The notes under the pieces were generated by a model. The model did not search any database. It saw only the letters and a program-made list of their open reading frames with translations, and was not told the DNA's origin. Shown here one piece after another: positions 25,994 through 34,886 of a DNA stretch of 64,000 nt. Source of the stretch: Bordetella parapertussis (GTDB lineage Bacteria; Pseudomonadota; Gammaproteobacteria; Burkholderiales; Burkholderiaceae_B); the NCBI GenBank assembly GCA_945903445.1, contig CAMDNZ010000008.1, positions 1 through 64,000 of the forward strand. Direction: 5' to 3'. Each line of letters opens with the position of its first letter. Positions within the stretch are counted from its first letter, which is position 1. Position numbers and translations under genes: made by a program.

Positions 25994-27424
25994 ACCCGTC
26001 AGTCCGGGCCCGAGCAACCAGCGCCCAACAGTCGCGGTGGCCGTCGGTTCGGGTGGCGGCGGCGCAGGCTGCGTCAGTAGCATGCCCTCGGCCGATACGC
26101 GCTGTTCTGGATAGACCGTGGCAATGCTTTCCAACCACGGGCGGACCGCTACGCCACCCGATAAGGTTTCGAACGGCAGCGCCGCATCGGGCACACTTGC
26201 GGCCCCCCATGCCAAGCTATACGGGGCCTCGCCCTGCGCACTGAACACCAATGATCTCGGTGTGAATCCAATCTGCACGGTGGGCGTGCCGCCCAAGCTT
26301 TGCTGGGCATCGACCAGCACCCGAAATCGAGCCATGGGCGCACCTGACAACAGTACGTCGGGCGAAACGATTTCGCCCACATCGGCTTGCATGCGGTAGG
26401 CCACCGCATGCGCTTGCCCCCGCCACACATCGGCAACGGGCGACGCGATGGCGGCCTGGTCCGCAGTATTCGAGGCAGCAGAGGCGTTGGCCGATTGCCC
26501 GTTCGCACTCGCCACAGCACCGAGCGCGGACGCATCGTAGGAATACACCCGGATGGGTGCCATGACGTTTGCGCGTGGCAGATTGACCCGTAGCCGCTCG
26601 ATAGGCATGGCAGGCGGCGCGGTGTACTGAAAATCGTGGTCGCTGCCTTCGACCGGTGCCAAAGGCTCGGTCCAATTAAAGACTGCGGCAGGAACGGGCG
26701 TCGGTGTAAGACGTATCGCGACCTGCTTTAAACTCGGTGCCGACGTGGGCCGATACCAGCGTAAGCGCAAGAACCGGGCAGAAGACGTTGGCAAGGCAGC
26801 GATTTCCACGCGGTTCTGCTGAATCACTTCGCCGGCTTGCGCCAGGCGGACGATATGCGCCTCTTGTCTAAGAGTGTGCCACTGCTTCATATCCTCACTG
26901 GACTCGAGCACGAACGCATGCACCTGGCTGTCGGTCTCGAAATCCTGAAACACGATGGCCTGCACTTCGCCGCTCAGCCCCCGCAAATCCAACACCGAGC
27001 CGATTTCCGTTCGACCTCGTCCGGCCGCGCCGTTCACCGTCAAGGCAGTCAATACGGCATCGGGACCGTACTGGACATCCATAGGTAAATTTTTGCGCGG
27101 ATCCTGATCGGCAGCACCATGCAAGGAATAGACCCGTACCGGTATATCGCGCGCAGTGGCCTGCGCATCTTCACGGGGAACCCAGGCGTAAGGCATGACG
27201 CGGCCGCGCGAGTCCACCACGCGTACATCACCCAAACTGGCTTGGGCGGCCGTTTCATACAACTGCATGGGCATGGGCACCCGGCGCATCGCAGCGGGGC
27301 CTGCATCGTCGTTCAAGGGCGCACGCCAGGCGAATGGCGCTGGTGTCTGAACCCACCGATCGCTGGCAGGCTGCGCGACGCTCGCCGATGCGAACAGCCA
27401 TAAACCGATGGCAGTCCATCGCAT
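25904..27424 (-). CDS. DUF3999 domain-containing envelope protein
   Basis: This roughly 506-residue exported protein has a signal peptide in MRWTAIGLWLFASASVAQ, a large beta-rich periplasmic region (an FAWRAPL start and VVDSRGRVMPYAWV, as in DUF3999), and a single membrane helix at the C-terminus (about 480-500, followed by Arg-rich AWRRLRMAARDQGR). Function is unknown. Another in-frame ATG at 27490 is possible; 27424 is chosen because it places the signal peptide at the start. A terminator lies just upstream, so it has its own promoter. Its 3-prime end overlaps the convergent coiled-coil gene. Confidence 0.75.
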   Translation of the reverse strand: MRWTAIGLWLFASASVAQPASDRWVQTPAPFAWRAPLNDDAGPAAMRRVPMPMQLYETAAQASLGDVRVVDSRGRVMPYAWVPREDAQATARDIPVRVYSLHGAADQDPRKNLPMDVQYGPDAVLTALTVNGAAGRGRTEIGSVLDLRGLSGEVQAIVFQDFETDSQVHAFVLESSEDMKQWHTLRQEAHIVRLAQAGEVIQQNRVEIAALPTSSARFLRLRWYRPTSAPSLKQVAIRLTPTPVPAAVFNWTEPLAPVEGSDHDFQYTAPPAMPIERLRVNLPRANVMAPIRVYSYDASALGAVASANGQSANASAASNTADQAAIASPVADVWRGQAHAVAYRMQADVGEIVSPDVLLSGAPMARFRVLVDAQQSLGGTPTVQIGFTPRSLVFSAQGEAPYSLAWGAASVPDAALPFETLSGGVAVRPWLESIATVYPEQRVSAEGMLLTQPAPPPPEPTATATVGRWLLGPGLTGLLLVADLWLGLLAWRAWRRLRMAARDQGR

Positions 27425-27511
27425 ACATAGCGACGAACAGCGGGCGATTAGACACCGATATGAAAGGCGATGGTCAGAATGGCGCGACATGAAGAGATAC
27501 GGACCAGATGG

Positions 27512-27542
27512 GAACAAAAGAAATCCGCCCAGCTGGGCGGAT
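27512..27542 (-). terminator. Intrinsic terminator after the 25-residue peptide gene
   Basis: A perfect 20-base palindrome (27523-27542, arms ATCCGCCC and GGGCGGAT with an AGCT centre) is followed on the minus strand by TTTCTTTTGTT. It lies 30 bases after the stop of the small peptide gene and before the DUF3999-like gene. Confidence 0.8.
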
Positions 27543-27571
27543 CATCTCATCTGTCAATGCGATGGTAAGCC

Positions 27572-27649
27572 TCAGAATACACCGAATAGCCAAAGCAAAA
27601 TAATGATGGGAATGGGAATACCGATCAACCAAAGCAAAATACCTTTCAT
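27572..27649 (-). CDS. 25-residue hydrophobic membrane peptide
   Basis: The reading frame encodes 25 residues, beginning MKGILLWLIG, then IPIP, and ending LLWLFGVF: one membrane helix with a proline kink and a single basic residue. Support for it being real comes from a good ribosome site (GAGGAG about 8 bases before ATG), a proper stop, and a dedicated terminator 30 bases downstream. Such tiny membrane peptides can act as regulators or chaperones of membrane proteins. I cannot name a family. The aquaglyceroporin lies upstream on the same strand. Confidence 0.6.
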   Translation of the reverse strand: MKGILLWLIGIPIPIIILLWLFGVF

Positions 27650-27756
27650 TGCCTTCTCCTCTTCGACAGGCGATTCATGATGCGCGATCCAATAAGCAAT
27701 TATGGTGCCGATCTTATACCCTCGGGGGTCGGCAGTTATTTTCACGGGTCTGCGAC

Positions 27757-28557
27757 TCAGGCCGTCGCTGTCTTATCGGCATAACGGCCAACCAGGAATT
27801 GATACAGAACCGCGCCCGCGCACGCCCCAGACGTCGTGGCAACCACCGGAACCCAGGCATAGGCCCAATCGTGCCCGCCGCTCATGACGATGTCGCCCCA
27901 ACCCAGCAGCCACAACCCGAAGCGTGGAGACAGATCGCGCGCGGGATTCAAAGCGAAACCGGTCAACGGCCCCGTAGCCGCGCCGATTACGGCGACCAGC
28001 AGACCGACGACCAAAGCCATCGGCATGCCTTGGCGAACCGCACGGTCGCCACTGCCGCAAACCAGCACGACAATCATCAAGATGCCGGTAATCAAAAACT
28101 CGACGCCAAACGCGCCGCCCCAGCTCAGACTGCTATGAGCATAGGTGGTGAACACGCCCGCCGCTTTCAAAATTGAAAGCGTGCCCGGCTCCAGCGCATG
28201 CTCGACCAGAAAACGCTCGATGGCGGACCGGTAGATCAGGTAGCTGGTGGCTGCGCCGACCAGCCCACCCAAAAACTGAGCCGCCAGAAACGGAGTTACC
28301 CACCGACCCGGCGTGCGACCCAATAACCACAGGGCAATGGTTACAGCGGGATTCAAATGCGCGCCAGAAAACGGTGCTGCGACGCAAATCGCCAAAGCCA
28401 CTGCACCGCCCCAAGCCACACTGATCTCCCATTGACCGAAAACTGCGCCAGTCCACACCATGGCACCGACTGCCGCAGTCCCGAGAAACACGATCATAAA
28501 CATGCCGACGAATTCGGCTGGCAAAGCATGGCGCGGCAATTTATTGGCGTCCGTCAT
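27757..28557 (-). CDS. Aquaglyceroporin / glycerol uptake facilitator (MIP family)
   Basis: This 266-residue channel has six helices and two half-helices carrying the NPA motifs: SGAHLNPAVTIALW near residue 68 and GFALNPARDLSPR near residue 205. Asp after the second NPA-Arg is the GlpF hallmark (water-only AqpZ has Ser), so glycerol conduction is favoured. A GGGAGACG ribosome site supports the ATG at 28557. No glpK or glpD lies nearby, though the ugp transporter in this window handles a related substrate. Confidence 0.88.
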   Translation of the reverse strand: MTDANKLPRHALPAEFVGMFMIVFLGTAAVGAMVWTGAVFGQWEISVAWGGAVALAICVAAPFSGAHLNPAVTIALWLLGRTPGRWVTPFLAAQFLGGLVGAATSYLIYRSAIERFLVEHALEPGTLSILKAAGVFTTYAHSSLSWGGAFGVEFLITGILMIVVLVCGSGDRAVRQGMPMALVVGLLVAVIGAATGPLTGFALNPARDLSPRFGLWLLGWGDIVMSGGHDWAYAWVPVVATTSGACAGAVLYQFLVGRYADKTATA

Positions 28558-28697
28558 GTAACGTCTCCCGTTAAAAATCGAGAAAACTAGCACATTGGAA
28601 GGCCGCTTGTGAGTGTGTTGCACACCACTGAGCCAGTGCGCTGGGGGAGACTCCCCATGCGCGTGGGTAAAATAATGAATTGTTCTCGGGTATCGTT

Positions 28698-29330
28698 ATG
28701 GCCTACGCCGTTAAAGAAATGTTCAAGACTTTGCAGGGCGAAGGCGCCCAGGCGGGTCGCGCCGCCGTGTTTTGCCGTTTTGCTGGGTGCAACTTATGGT
28801 CGGGCCGTGAGCAAGACCGGGCCACTGCGGCCTGTACGTTTTGCGACACCGACTTTGTCGGCACGGACGGCGACGGCGGGGCCAAATTACCTGATGCCCC
28901 GGGCTTGGCGGCGCGTTTGGCTGCCACTTGGGGTGCCGACACCTTCGGACGGCATGTGGTGTTTACCGGTGGCGAGCCGCTGCTGCAACTCGATTTAAGG
29001 TTGATCGAAGCCGTACGCGCTCAAGGTTTTACGATTGCCATCGAAACCAACGGGACCTTACCGGTCCCGGCCGGCATCGACTGGGTATGCGTCAGCCCCA
29101 AGGGCACCAATCCTTTGGCTGTCACGGCGGGCAATGAACTCAAACTGGTGTATCCACAAACCGATGCGCCGCCGGAGGCGTTCGCGCAGCTCGCATTCGA
29201 TCATTTTTTCATTCAACCCATGGACAGTCCGCTGCGCAGCGCCCATACCGCGCAAGCTGTCCAATACTGTATGCAACACCCGCAATGGCGCTTAAGCATC
29301 CAGTCGCACAAATACATAGGCATTCCATGA
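28698..29330 (+). CDS. queE: 7-carboxy-7-deazaguanine synthase QueE
   Basis: This 210-residue radical SAM enzyme converts 6-carboxytetrahydropterin to 7-carboxy-7-deazaguanine in queuosine synthesis. The cluster cysteines are spaced CX14CX2C (the Cys of AGCNLW, then CTFC), the variant described for Burkholderia QueE instead of CX3CX2C. FTGGEPLLQ and IETNGTLP are the SAM and substrate loops. The stop overlaps the queD start (ATGA), so the two are coupled. Confidence 0.95.
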   Translation: MAYAVKEMFKTLQGEGAQAGRAAVFCRFAGCNLWSGREQDRATAACTFCDTDFVGTDGDGGAKLPDAPGLAARLAATWGADTFGRHVVFTGGEPLLQLDLRLIEAVRAQGFTIAIETNGTLPVPAGIDWVCVSPKGTNPLAVTAGNELKLVYPQTDAPPEAFAQLAFDHFFIQPMDSPLRSAHTAQAVQYCMQHPQWRLSIQSHKYIGIP

Positions 29331-29770
29331 TTTCGATTACCCGTGCGCTGCATTTCGATGCGGGCCATCGCATTCCCGACCATCAAAGCCAGTGCCGCAA
29401 TCTGCACGGGCATCGCTACACGCTCGAGATCACGCTGGAAGGCGAGGTCGCCCAACAAGACGGCGCCGCCGACAATGGCATGGTGCTCGATTTTGCCGAC
29501 GTCAAAACCATTGCCAAGCAGCATGTCGTAGACGTGTGGGATCACGCGTTCCTGGTCTACGAGCACGACACGCGAGTACGCGACTTTTTGAAAAGTCTGC
29601 CCGATCACAAAACCGTCGTCGTCGCGCGTGTACCGACCGCCGAGAATCTGGCGAAATTGGCTTACGATCTGCTGGCACCAGCCTACACGGGTCGCTTCGG
29701 CCGTCAGCTGGTGCTCAAGCGGGTGCGTCTGTATGAAACACCCAACTGCTGGGCGGATTGCACGGGTTGA
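29327..29770 (+). CDS. queD: 6-carboxy-5,6,7,8-tetrahydropterin synthase QueD
   Basis: This 147-residue enzyme makes the QueE substrate from dihydroneopterin triphosphate. Zinc ligands are His in FDAGHR and in LHGHRYTLEI; the catalytic Cys is in SQCRNLHGH; DHAFL and PTAENLA are further signatures. The ATG at 29327 lies within the queE stop. queC and queF are not in the window. Confidence 0.95.
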   Translation: MISITRALHFDAGHRIPDHQSQCRNLHGHRYTLEITLEGEVAQQDGAADNGMVLDFADVKTIAKQHVVDVWDHAFLVYEHDTRVRDFLKSLPDHKTVVVARVPTAENLAKLAYDLLAPAYTGRFGRQLVLKRVRLYETPNCWADCTG

Positions 29771-29880
29771 TTGCAGCGCTTCATTGCACTAACCGATTGC
29801 GTTACCTCATTGCACCGGCTGATTGCATCATATTATTGCACCGGCCTATTTCATCACGTCAATCCACCGGCTGATCGCAC
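29766..29880. repeat. Degenerate ATTGCA/TGCACCGGCT repeats after queD
   Basis: The 130-bp gap between queD and the PdeM gene holds several copies of GATTGCA/CATTGCA and three imperfect copies of TTGCACCGGCTGAT, 24-30 bases apart. Copies decay rightwards. The array is too irregular to be CRISPR and has no clear hairpin. Confidence 0.5.
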
Positions 29881-29902
29881 GCATAGGTCGCCGTGTTCGC
29901 AT

Positions 29903-30709
29903 TCAGTCGTCACCATAGGCCAACACGCGATCGTCCGCTATGACGCCCAGCATATGGCCCGGCTGCCGAATGACCGGCCAACCACCCGTGAACGCACCGA
30001 ACGCAGGCAGCACGCCAAGCTTGGGACCCATGTCGAAACACGGCAATCGCAGACTATCGCGCCCGCCCCCACGTAAACTTACGACAGGGTGAATGTGTCC
30101 TGCCAAGGTGTAGCGAACCGTGGCGAGATCGGCCGATGAGTCGCTCACGGCAGAGGTCGTGCGTGGGGCGAACGGCGTCGTGGTGGCGCAAAACGCGACC
30201 GCAGCCGATGGCATCGCGGCACTGGCCAGACCCGAAGGGGGTTCGTGACAAGCGGCCAACCCGGCGTCGATCCAAGGCGCGTTCACCGTCTCGATGGCCA
30301 GGACAGCAGGCGGATCCCCTGCCCGCGCATCGTGATTACCGCGCACCAACACGCACGCAAGATCGGGCCAGTGCGTGCGCCACGTCACCAGCGCATCGAT
30401 CGTGCTGGCGCCTTGTGCGCCGCGAGCATGCAAGAAGTCGCCCAATATCACTAGTGCATCCGGTTCGAAGCGGCGTAGCACGCGGTCGAGCACCACCAGC
30501 GTTTGCGCTGTGGTGCCGCCAGGCACCGGTTGACCCAAGCCGCGATAGACCGCCGCTTTACCGAAATGCGGATCGGCGATGTAGAGCGTGCGAGTAGCGG
30601 CGCGCCACAGTGCGCGTTCTGGCGTGAGCAAGAACGTGTCGCCTTGCCGCTCGCATCGCAAATCTCCGCCCTGTGAAGAGGGCAACACAGGTGAAGACAT
30701 CAGGAACAT
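29903..30709 (-). CDS. pdeM: Ligase-associated metallophosphoesterase PdeM
   Basis: This 268-residue calcineurin-like phosphoesterase has the metal motifs ADPHFGKAA, LGDFLHAR, RGNHDARAG and AGHIHP. PdeM proteins are the fourth member of the ligase-associated DNA damage response set, and context (helicase, ligase and exonuclease directly upstream) fixes the assignment. The start overlaps the helicase stop by ten bases; an alternative ATG nine bases later is equally possible. Confidence 0.9.
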   Translation of the reverse strand: MFLMSSPVLPSSQGGDLRCERQGDTFLLTPERALWRAATRTLYIADPHFGKAAVYRGLGQPVPGGTTAQTLVVLDRVLRRFEPDALVILGDFLHARGAQGASTIDALVTWRTHWPDLACVLVRGNHDARAGDPPAVLAIETVNAPWIDAGLAACHEPPSGLASAAMPSAAVAFCATTTPFAPRTTSAVSDSSADLATVRYTLAGHIHPVVSLRGGGRDSLRLPCFDMGPKLGVLPAFGAFTGGWPVIRQPGHMLGVIADDRVLAYGDD

Positions 30710-33243
30710 CCCGCTGCCTTTTCGAGATCGCGCAGCATGCGAGCGACGCGATCCGCCAATTTTTCGGTCGACAATTTTTCTCGAAAACGCTCGACCAACA
30801 AGGGAAAAGCAAGTGGCGTCGGTCGCACGATGGTCATTATTTTCAAAGGGGTCGTGGCGACATGAGACAAGGCTTCACGTAAACGCCCCAACTCCAACTC
30901 CTGTTCCAGCACTTCGCGCTCGGCCTGGGCGAGCAATAGATTTTGTGGATCGTGCGTACGCAATACTTCGAAGAACAACCCCGACGAAGCTTGCAACTGG
31001 CGCGCGCCTTTGTGCGCCCCGGGGTATCCCGGAAAGACCAGACCGGATACCCGTGCGATTTCCCGGAAACGGCGCTGGGCAAGCTCGCCTGCGTTCAGGC
31101 TAGCCAGCACGTCGTCCAATAGATTGCGCGTCTCGAAAAGATCCGAACTCAGCAAAGCCCGCCAATCCAGCGGCTCTGGGGTCAATAAGGTCAGGCCGTA
31201 GTCATTGACAGCCAAAGAGAAGGTCGCTGGCCGCGCGCGCGCAATCCGCCATGCCATCAAACTGGCCAGACCCAGATGGGCATGGCGGCCTGCGAACGGG
31301 TATAGAAACAAATGCGTACCCTCGCGCGACACCCAGGTTTCGGCAAGAATATGGCCAGTCTTGGGCAGCGCCGACCAGGCGGCTTGCAAGGCCAGCATTG
31401 GCTGAGCACGTCGCAGCTCGGGCGAGTCGTAATGACCGGCATCGGCTTGGGCGAACTGCCGCACCACCGCTGCCGCCAGTTCGCCAGACAACGGCATGCG
31501 CCCCCCGTTCCAACGTGGCACGGTTGGACGCTGTCCGGTCGCTCGTTTGACGTAGGCCGTCATCTCGTTGACGCGCACCAGTTCCAGCGTACGACCGGCA
31601 AACAGAAAACAGTCGCCGCGCTTGAGCCGAGCGATGAAGCTCTCTTCCACGGTACCCAATCGGGCACCGCCTCCGCGCCCCGACCAGTAGCGCACGGTCA
31701 TGCTGGCATCGCTGACGATGGTACCGATGCTCATCCTATGGCGGCGCGCCAAGCCAGCATCGGGCACGCGCCATACGCCCGTCTCGTCGGGGACGACCCG
31801 GCGGTAATCGGGGTAAGCCGTCAGCGATCGTCCACCGTGCCGCACGAAGGCCAGCGCCCAGGCCCATTCGTCATCGGTCAAATGGCGATAGGCATAGCTG
31901 CTTCGCACTTCGACCAACAAGACCTCTGGCGTGAACCCCCCGCCCAGGGCGACCGTCACGAGGTGCTGTACTAGAACGTCCAGCGGTTTATCGGGTATCG
32001 CCCGTTGCTCGATGTCTGCGGCCTGGGCTGCCGCTCTGGCCGCAGCACCCTCCACCACTTCGAGCAAATGAGTCGGCACCAGCGTGATGCGAGAGGCACG
32101 ACCCGGCGCATGACCGGAACGGCCCGCGCGCTGCAACAGCCGCGCCACGCCTTTGGCCGACCCGATTTGCAGCACGCGTTCGACCGGATGGAAATCCACC
32201 CCCAAGTCCAAGCTGCTGGTGCAGACCACGGCGCGCAAATTGCCTAGTTTTAATTGCGCCTCGACCCACCCCCGCGTGGCTTGATCGAGCGAACCGTGAT
32301 GCAACGCGAGTGCGCCAGCCCATTCCGGGTGCGCCTCGAGCAGCGCCTGATACCACAACTCGGCTTGCGAACGAGTGTTCACGAAAATCAGTGTATTGCG
32401 ATGCGTGGCGATCTCGGCGGACACGGCGGGCAACATACTCATGCCCAAATGGCCTGCCCACGGAAAACGTGCGCCGGGGGCCGGCAGCAAGGTGTCGATC
32501 GTCAGTCGCTTGGGCGTCTTGCCTCGCACCAGTTGACCAGGTTGACCTGGGCCGATCAAGGCGTCCAACGCCTGCTGCTGATTGCCCAAGGTAGCCGACA
32601 AGCCCCATACCACCAGATCGGGGTTCCAATGACGCAGACGTGCCAGTGCAAGCTGGGTCTGAGTGCCGCGCTTATTGCCCATCAGCTCATGCCATTCGTC
32701 GACGATCACGGCACGAACGCTCGCCATGCGCGTGGCAGCGTCGGCCCGCGCCAGCAGCAAACTCAGACTTTCCGGCGTGGTGACCAAGGCGCTGGGCAGA
32801 CGGCGATCCTGCGCTGCACGCACTGAAGAAGAGGTATCGCCCGAGCGTATGCCCACCGTCCAGTGAGGCGCCAGATGCGCCAGGGGTTCGGTCAACGCAA
32901 CAGCGGTGTCGGCAGCCAGAGCACGCATGGGCGTGAGCCATATCACGGTCAAGGGCGCGCCGATGGGCCGCTTGGGCTGGCGCTTCGGTCGAGTCGCTGC
33001 GGATTGCGTCGGTGCTTGGCGAGTCGATCCAACTGCCGACGGATCGAGTCGCCGCGGCTCACCGGCATAGGCAGCTAATGCCCCCAGCCATACGGCGTAG
33101 GTCTTGCCCGCCCCCGTCGTGGCATGCAGTAGTCCGCTGCGACCGTTCGACATGGCACGCCACACCTCGCGCTGAAACGGAAACGCCCGCCAACCGCGCT
33201 CGGCGAACCACGCTTGAAATGGCGCGAGGGCACGATTTGTCAT
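30700..33243 (-). CDS. Ligase-associated DEXH-box DNA helicase (Lhr-Core type)
   Basis: This 847-residue SF2 helicase has Walker A ATTGAGKTYAVW near residue 43, a DEWHEL motif II, a SATLGN motif III, HHGSLD in the second RecA domain and QRAGRSGH motif VI. The C-terminal half is the Lhr-specific winged-helix and DUF4910-like region. It unwinds 3-prime to 5-prime in family members. It is translationally coupled to the ligase (ATGA overlap at 33240-33243) and to PdeM. Confidence 0.92.
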   Translation of the reverse strand: MTNRALAPFQAWFAERGWRAFPFQREVWRAMSNGRSGLLHATTGAGKTYAVWLGALAAYAGEPRRLDPSAVGSTRQAPTQSAATRPKRQPKRPIGAPLTVIWLTPMRALAADTAVALTEPLAHLAPHWTVGIRSGDTSSSVRAAQDRRLPSALVTTPESLSLLLARADAATRMASVRAVIVDEWHELMGNKRGTQTQLALARLRHWNPDLVVWGLSATLGNQQQALDALIGPGQPGQLVRGKTPKRLTIDTLLPAPGARFPWAGHLGMSMLPAVSAEIATHRNTLIFVNTRSQAELWYQALLEAHPEWAGALALHHGSLDQATRGWVEAQLKLGNLRAVVCTSSLDLGVDFHPVERVLQIGSAKGVARLLQRAGRSGHAPGRASRITLVPTHLLEVVEGAAARAAAQAADIEQRAIPDKPLDVLVQHLVTVALGGGFTPEVLLVEVRSSYAYRHLTDDEWAWALAFVRHGGRSLTAYPDYRRVVPDETGVWRVPDAGLARRHRMSIGTIVSDASMTVRYWSGRGGGARLGTVEESFIARLKRGDCFLFAGRTLELVRVNEMTAYVKRATGQRPTVPRWNGGRMPLSGELAAAVVRQFAQADAGHYDSPELRRAQPMLALQAAWSALPKTGHILAETWVSREGTHLFLYPFAGRHAHLGLASLMAWRIARARPATFSLAVNDYGLTLLTPEPLDWRALLSSDLFETRNLLDDVLASLNAGELAQRRFREIARVSGLVFPGYPGAHKGARQLQASSGLFFEVLRTHDPQNLLLAQAEREVLEQELELGRLREALSHVATTPLKIMTIVRPTPLAFPLLVERFREKLSTEKLADRVARMLRDLEKAAGCS

Positions 33244-34886
33244 GAGGGCAACAAGGCCGAAAGGCTGGCCAGCGTATCGGCGTCCGCGGGCGTCTTATCG
33301 GTTCGCCAGCGCAACATACGCGGAAAGCGCAGGGCGATGCCGCTTTTGTGCCGGGCGCTGCGGGCAATTCCCTCGAAGCCCAGCTCGAAGACCATGGTGG
33401 GCGTGACGCTGCGCACGGGTCCGAACTTCTCGACCGTGTGGCGCCTCACGATGGTGTCGACCTGACGAATCTCGTCATCGGTCAAGCCCGAATAGGCTTT
33501 CGCGATAGGCACCAGACGCCGATCGGACGAATTGGCGGGCCCATCCCAGACACCGAAGGTGTAGTCGGAATACAGGCTGGCTCGACGGCCATGGCCGCGC
33601 TGGGCATACAACAACACGGCATCGACCGACAAAGGATCGATCTTCCATTTCCACCAGACGCCCACCTGTTTGGTGCGCCCCACCCCATACCCGGCGTTCT
33701 GCGCCTTCAGCATCAAACCTTCCACTCCACGCCCTCGCGATTCGGCCCGCAAGCTCGCCAGAGCGGACCAATCGGTGGCAGGCACCACCGGCGAGAGCAT
33801 GAGCGCGGCATCGCTCACATGAGCCAGGACGTCGGTCAACAATGCCCGGCGCTCGCGTTGCGGTCGATCGCGCCGATCGATCCCCTCGTGCTCGAGGATG
33901 TCGTAGGCCAGAAATGCGACCGGCTGTGCCGCGAGTAGCGCGGCACCGACCGACTTACGCCCCAGACGCTGCTGCAATCGTGCAAACGGCTGAACCCGAC
34001 CGTCTTCCCAAACGACGATCTCGCCATCCAACACTGTGCCTTCGCCCAGGGCACTTCCCAGACGTAGCAACTCGGGGAAGCGATCGGTCACTAACTCCTC
34101 GCCACGTGACCAGACCCATGTCCGCTCGCCTCGGCGCACCAGTTGGGCGCGAATGCCATCCCACTTCCATTCGACTTGCCAGTCGTCCGGTGCGCCCAGG
34201 ATCGCAGCGGGATCGAATTCACCGGTCGGCAAAGGATGCGCCAGAAAGAACGGATAGGGCCTGCCATCGGGCGCGTCACCCGCTTGCCTCTCGGTCTGTG
34301 CGGCAATCAAAGACAAGTACGCTGCCGCATCGGGGCGCGCAGACACATCGGTATAGCCCATCATGCGCTGCGCCACGATTTTGGCATCCATCTGCGCCAC
34401 GCCCGCCAGCGCACGGGTGACCAGCAGTTTGGATACCCCCACTCGAAAACTACCGGTCAACAGTTTTGCGCACACGAACCGCGCAGTGGTATCCAAACCA
34501 GCCAGGTAGTCGCCCAAGAGTGCCATGACCGTGTCGGGCGGCTGGCCGCGTAGCGGCAGGAGGCGCAATTGCATCCACTCGGCCAGACCCATCGAGTCGG
34601 TATCGGCACCAGGCGGCAGCAACAAAGCCAATGTCTCGGCCAGATCGCCGACGGCGTGATAGCTTTCTTCGAACAACCAATCGGGTATGCCCGCGGCGCG
34701 CGCACCGTAGCTGCGCAGCAGTTTCGCAGGTACAAGCTGCCTGGGCTTGCCACCAGACAGAAAATACACGGCCCAAGCCGCGTCAGCGGCCGCCGCTTGC
34801 GCAAAATACGCTTCCATGGCGGCCAATTTGGCATTGTTGGAGGTGGTGGCATCGAGCCTGGCGTAAAGTTGAGCAAAAGCTTTCAT
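33240..34886 (-). CDS. Ligase-associated ATP-dependent DNA ligase
   Basis: This 548-residue ATP-dependent ligase has an N-terminal DNA-binding domain (about 1-200), the nucleotidyltransferase core with active-site Lys in EWKWDGIR (Lys241), LDGEIVVW motif III, EGLMLK motif IV and WWKWK motif V, and a C-terminal OB domain. It seals nicks in a repair pathway separate from NAD-dependent LigA. The ATG at 34886 overlaps the exonuclease stop by four bases. The open frame continues upstream but is unrelated to ligases. Confidence 0.94.
   Translation of the reverse strand: MKAFAQLYARLDATTSNNAKLAAMEAYFAQAAAADAAWAVYFLSGGKPRQLVPAKLLRSYGARAAGIPDWLFEESYHAVGDLAETLALLLPPGADTDSMGLAEWMQLRLLPLRGQPPDTVMALLGDYLAGLDTTARFVCAKLLTGSFRVGVSKLLVTRALAGVAQMDAKIVAQRMMGYTDVSARPDAAAYLSLIAAQTERQAGDAPDGRPYPFFLAHPLPTGEFDPAAILGAPDDWQVEWKWDGIRAQLVRRGERTWVWSRGEELVTDRFPELLRLGSALGEGTVLDGEIVVWEDGRVQPFARLQQRLGRKSVGAALLAAQPVAFLAYDILEHEGIDRRDRPQRERRALLTDVLAHVSDAALMLSPVVPATDWSALASLRAESRGRGVEGLMLKAQNAGYGVGRTKQVGVWWKWKIDPLSVDAVLLYAQRGHGRRASLYSDYTFGVWDGPANSSDRRLVPIAKAYSGLTDDEIRQVDTIVRRHTVEKFGPVRSVTPTMVFELGFEGIARSARHKSGIALRFPRMLRWRTDKTPADADTLASLSALLPS

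Noticed and set aside
29766..29880. CRISPR-like repeats
   Set aside because: Units are short, irregular and degenerate, spacers are not uniform and no cas genes are near.
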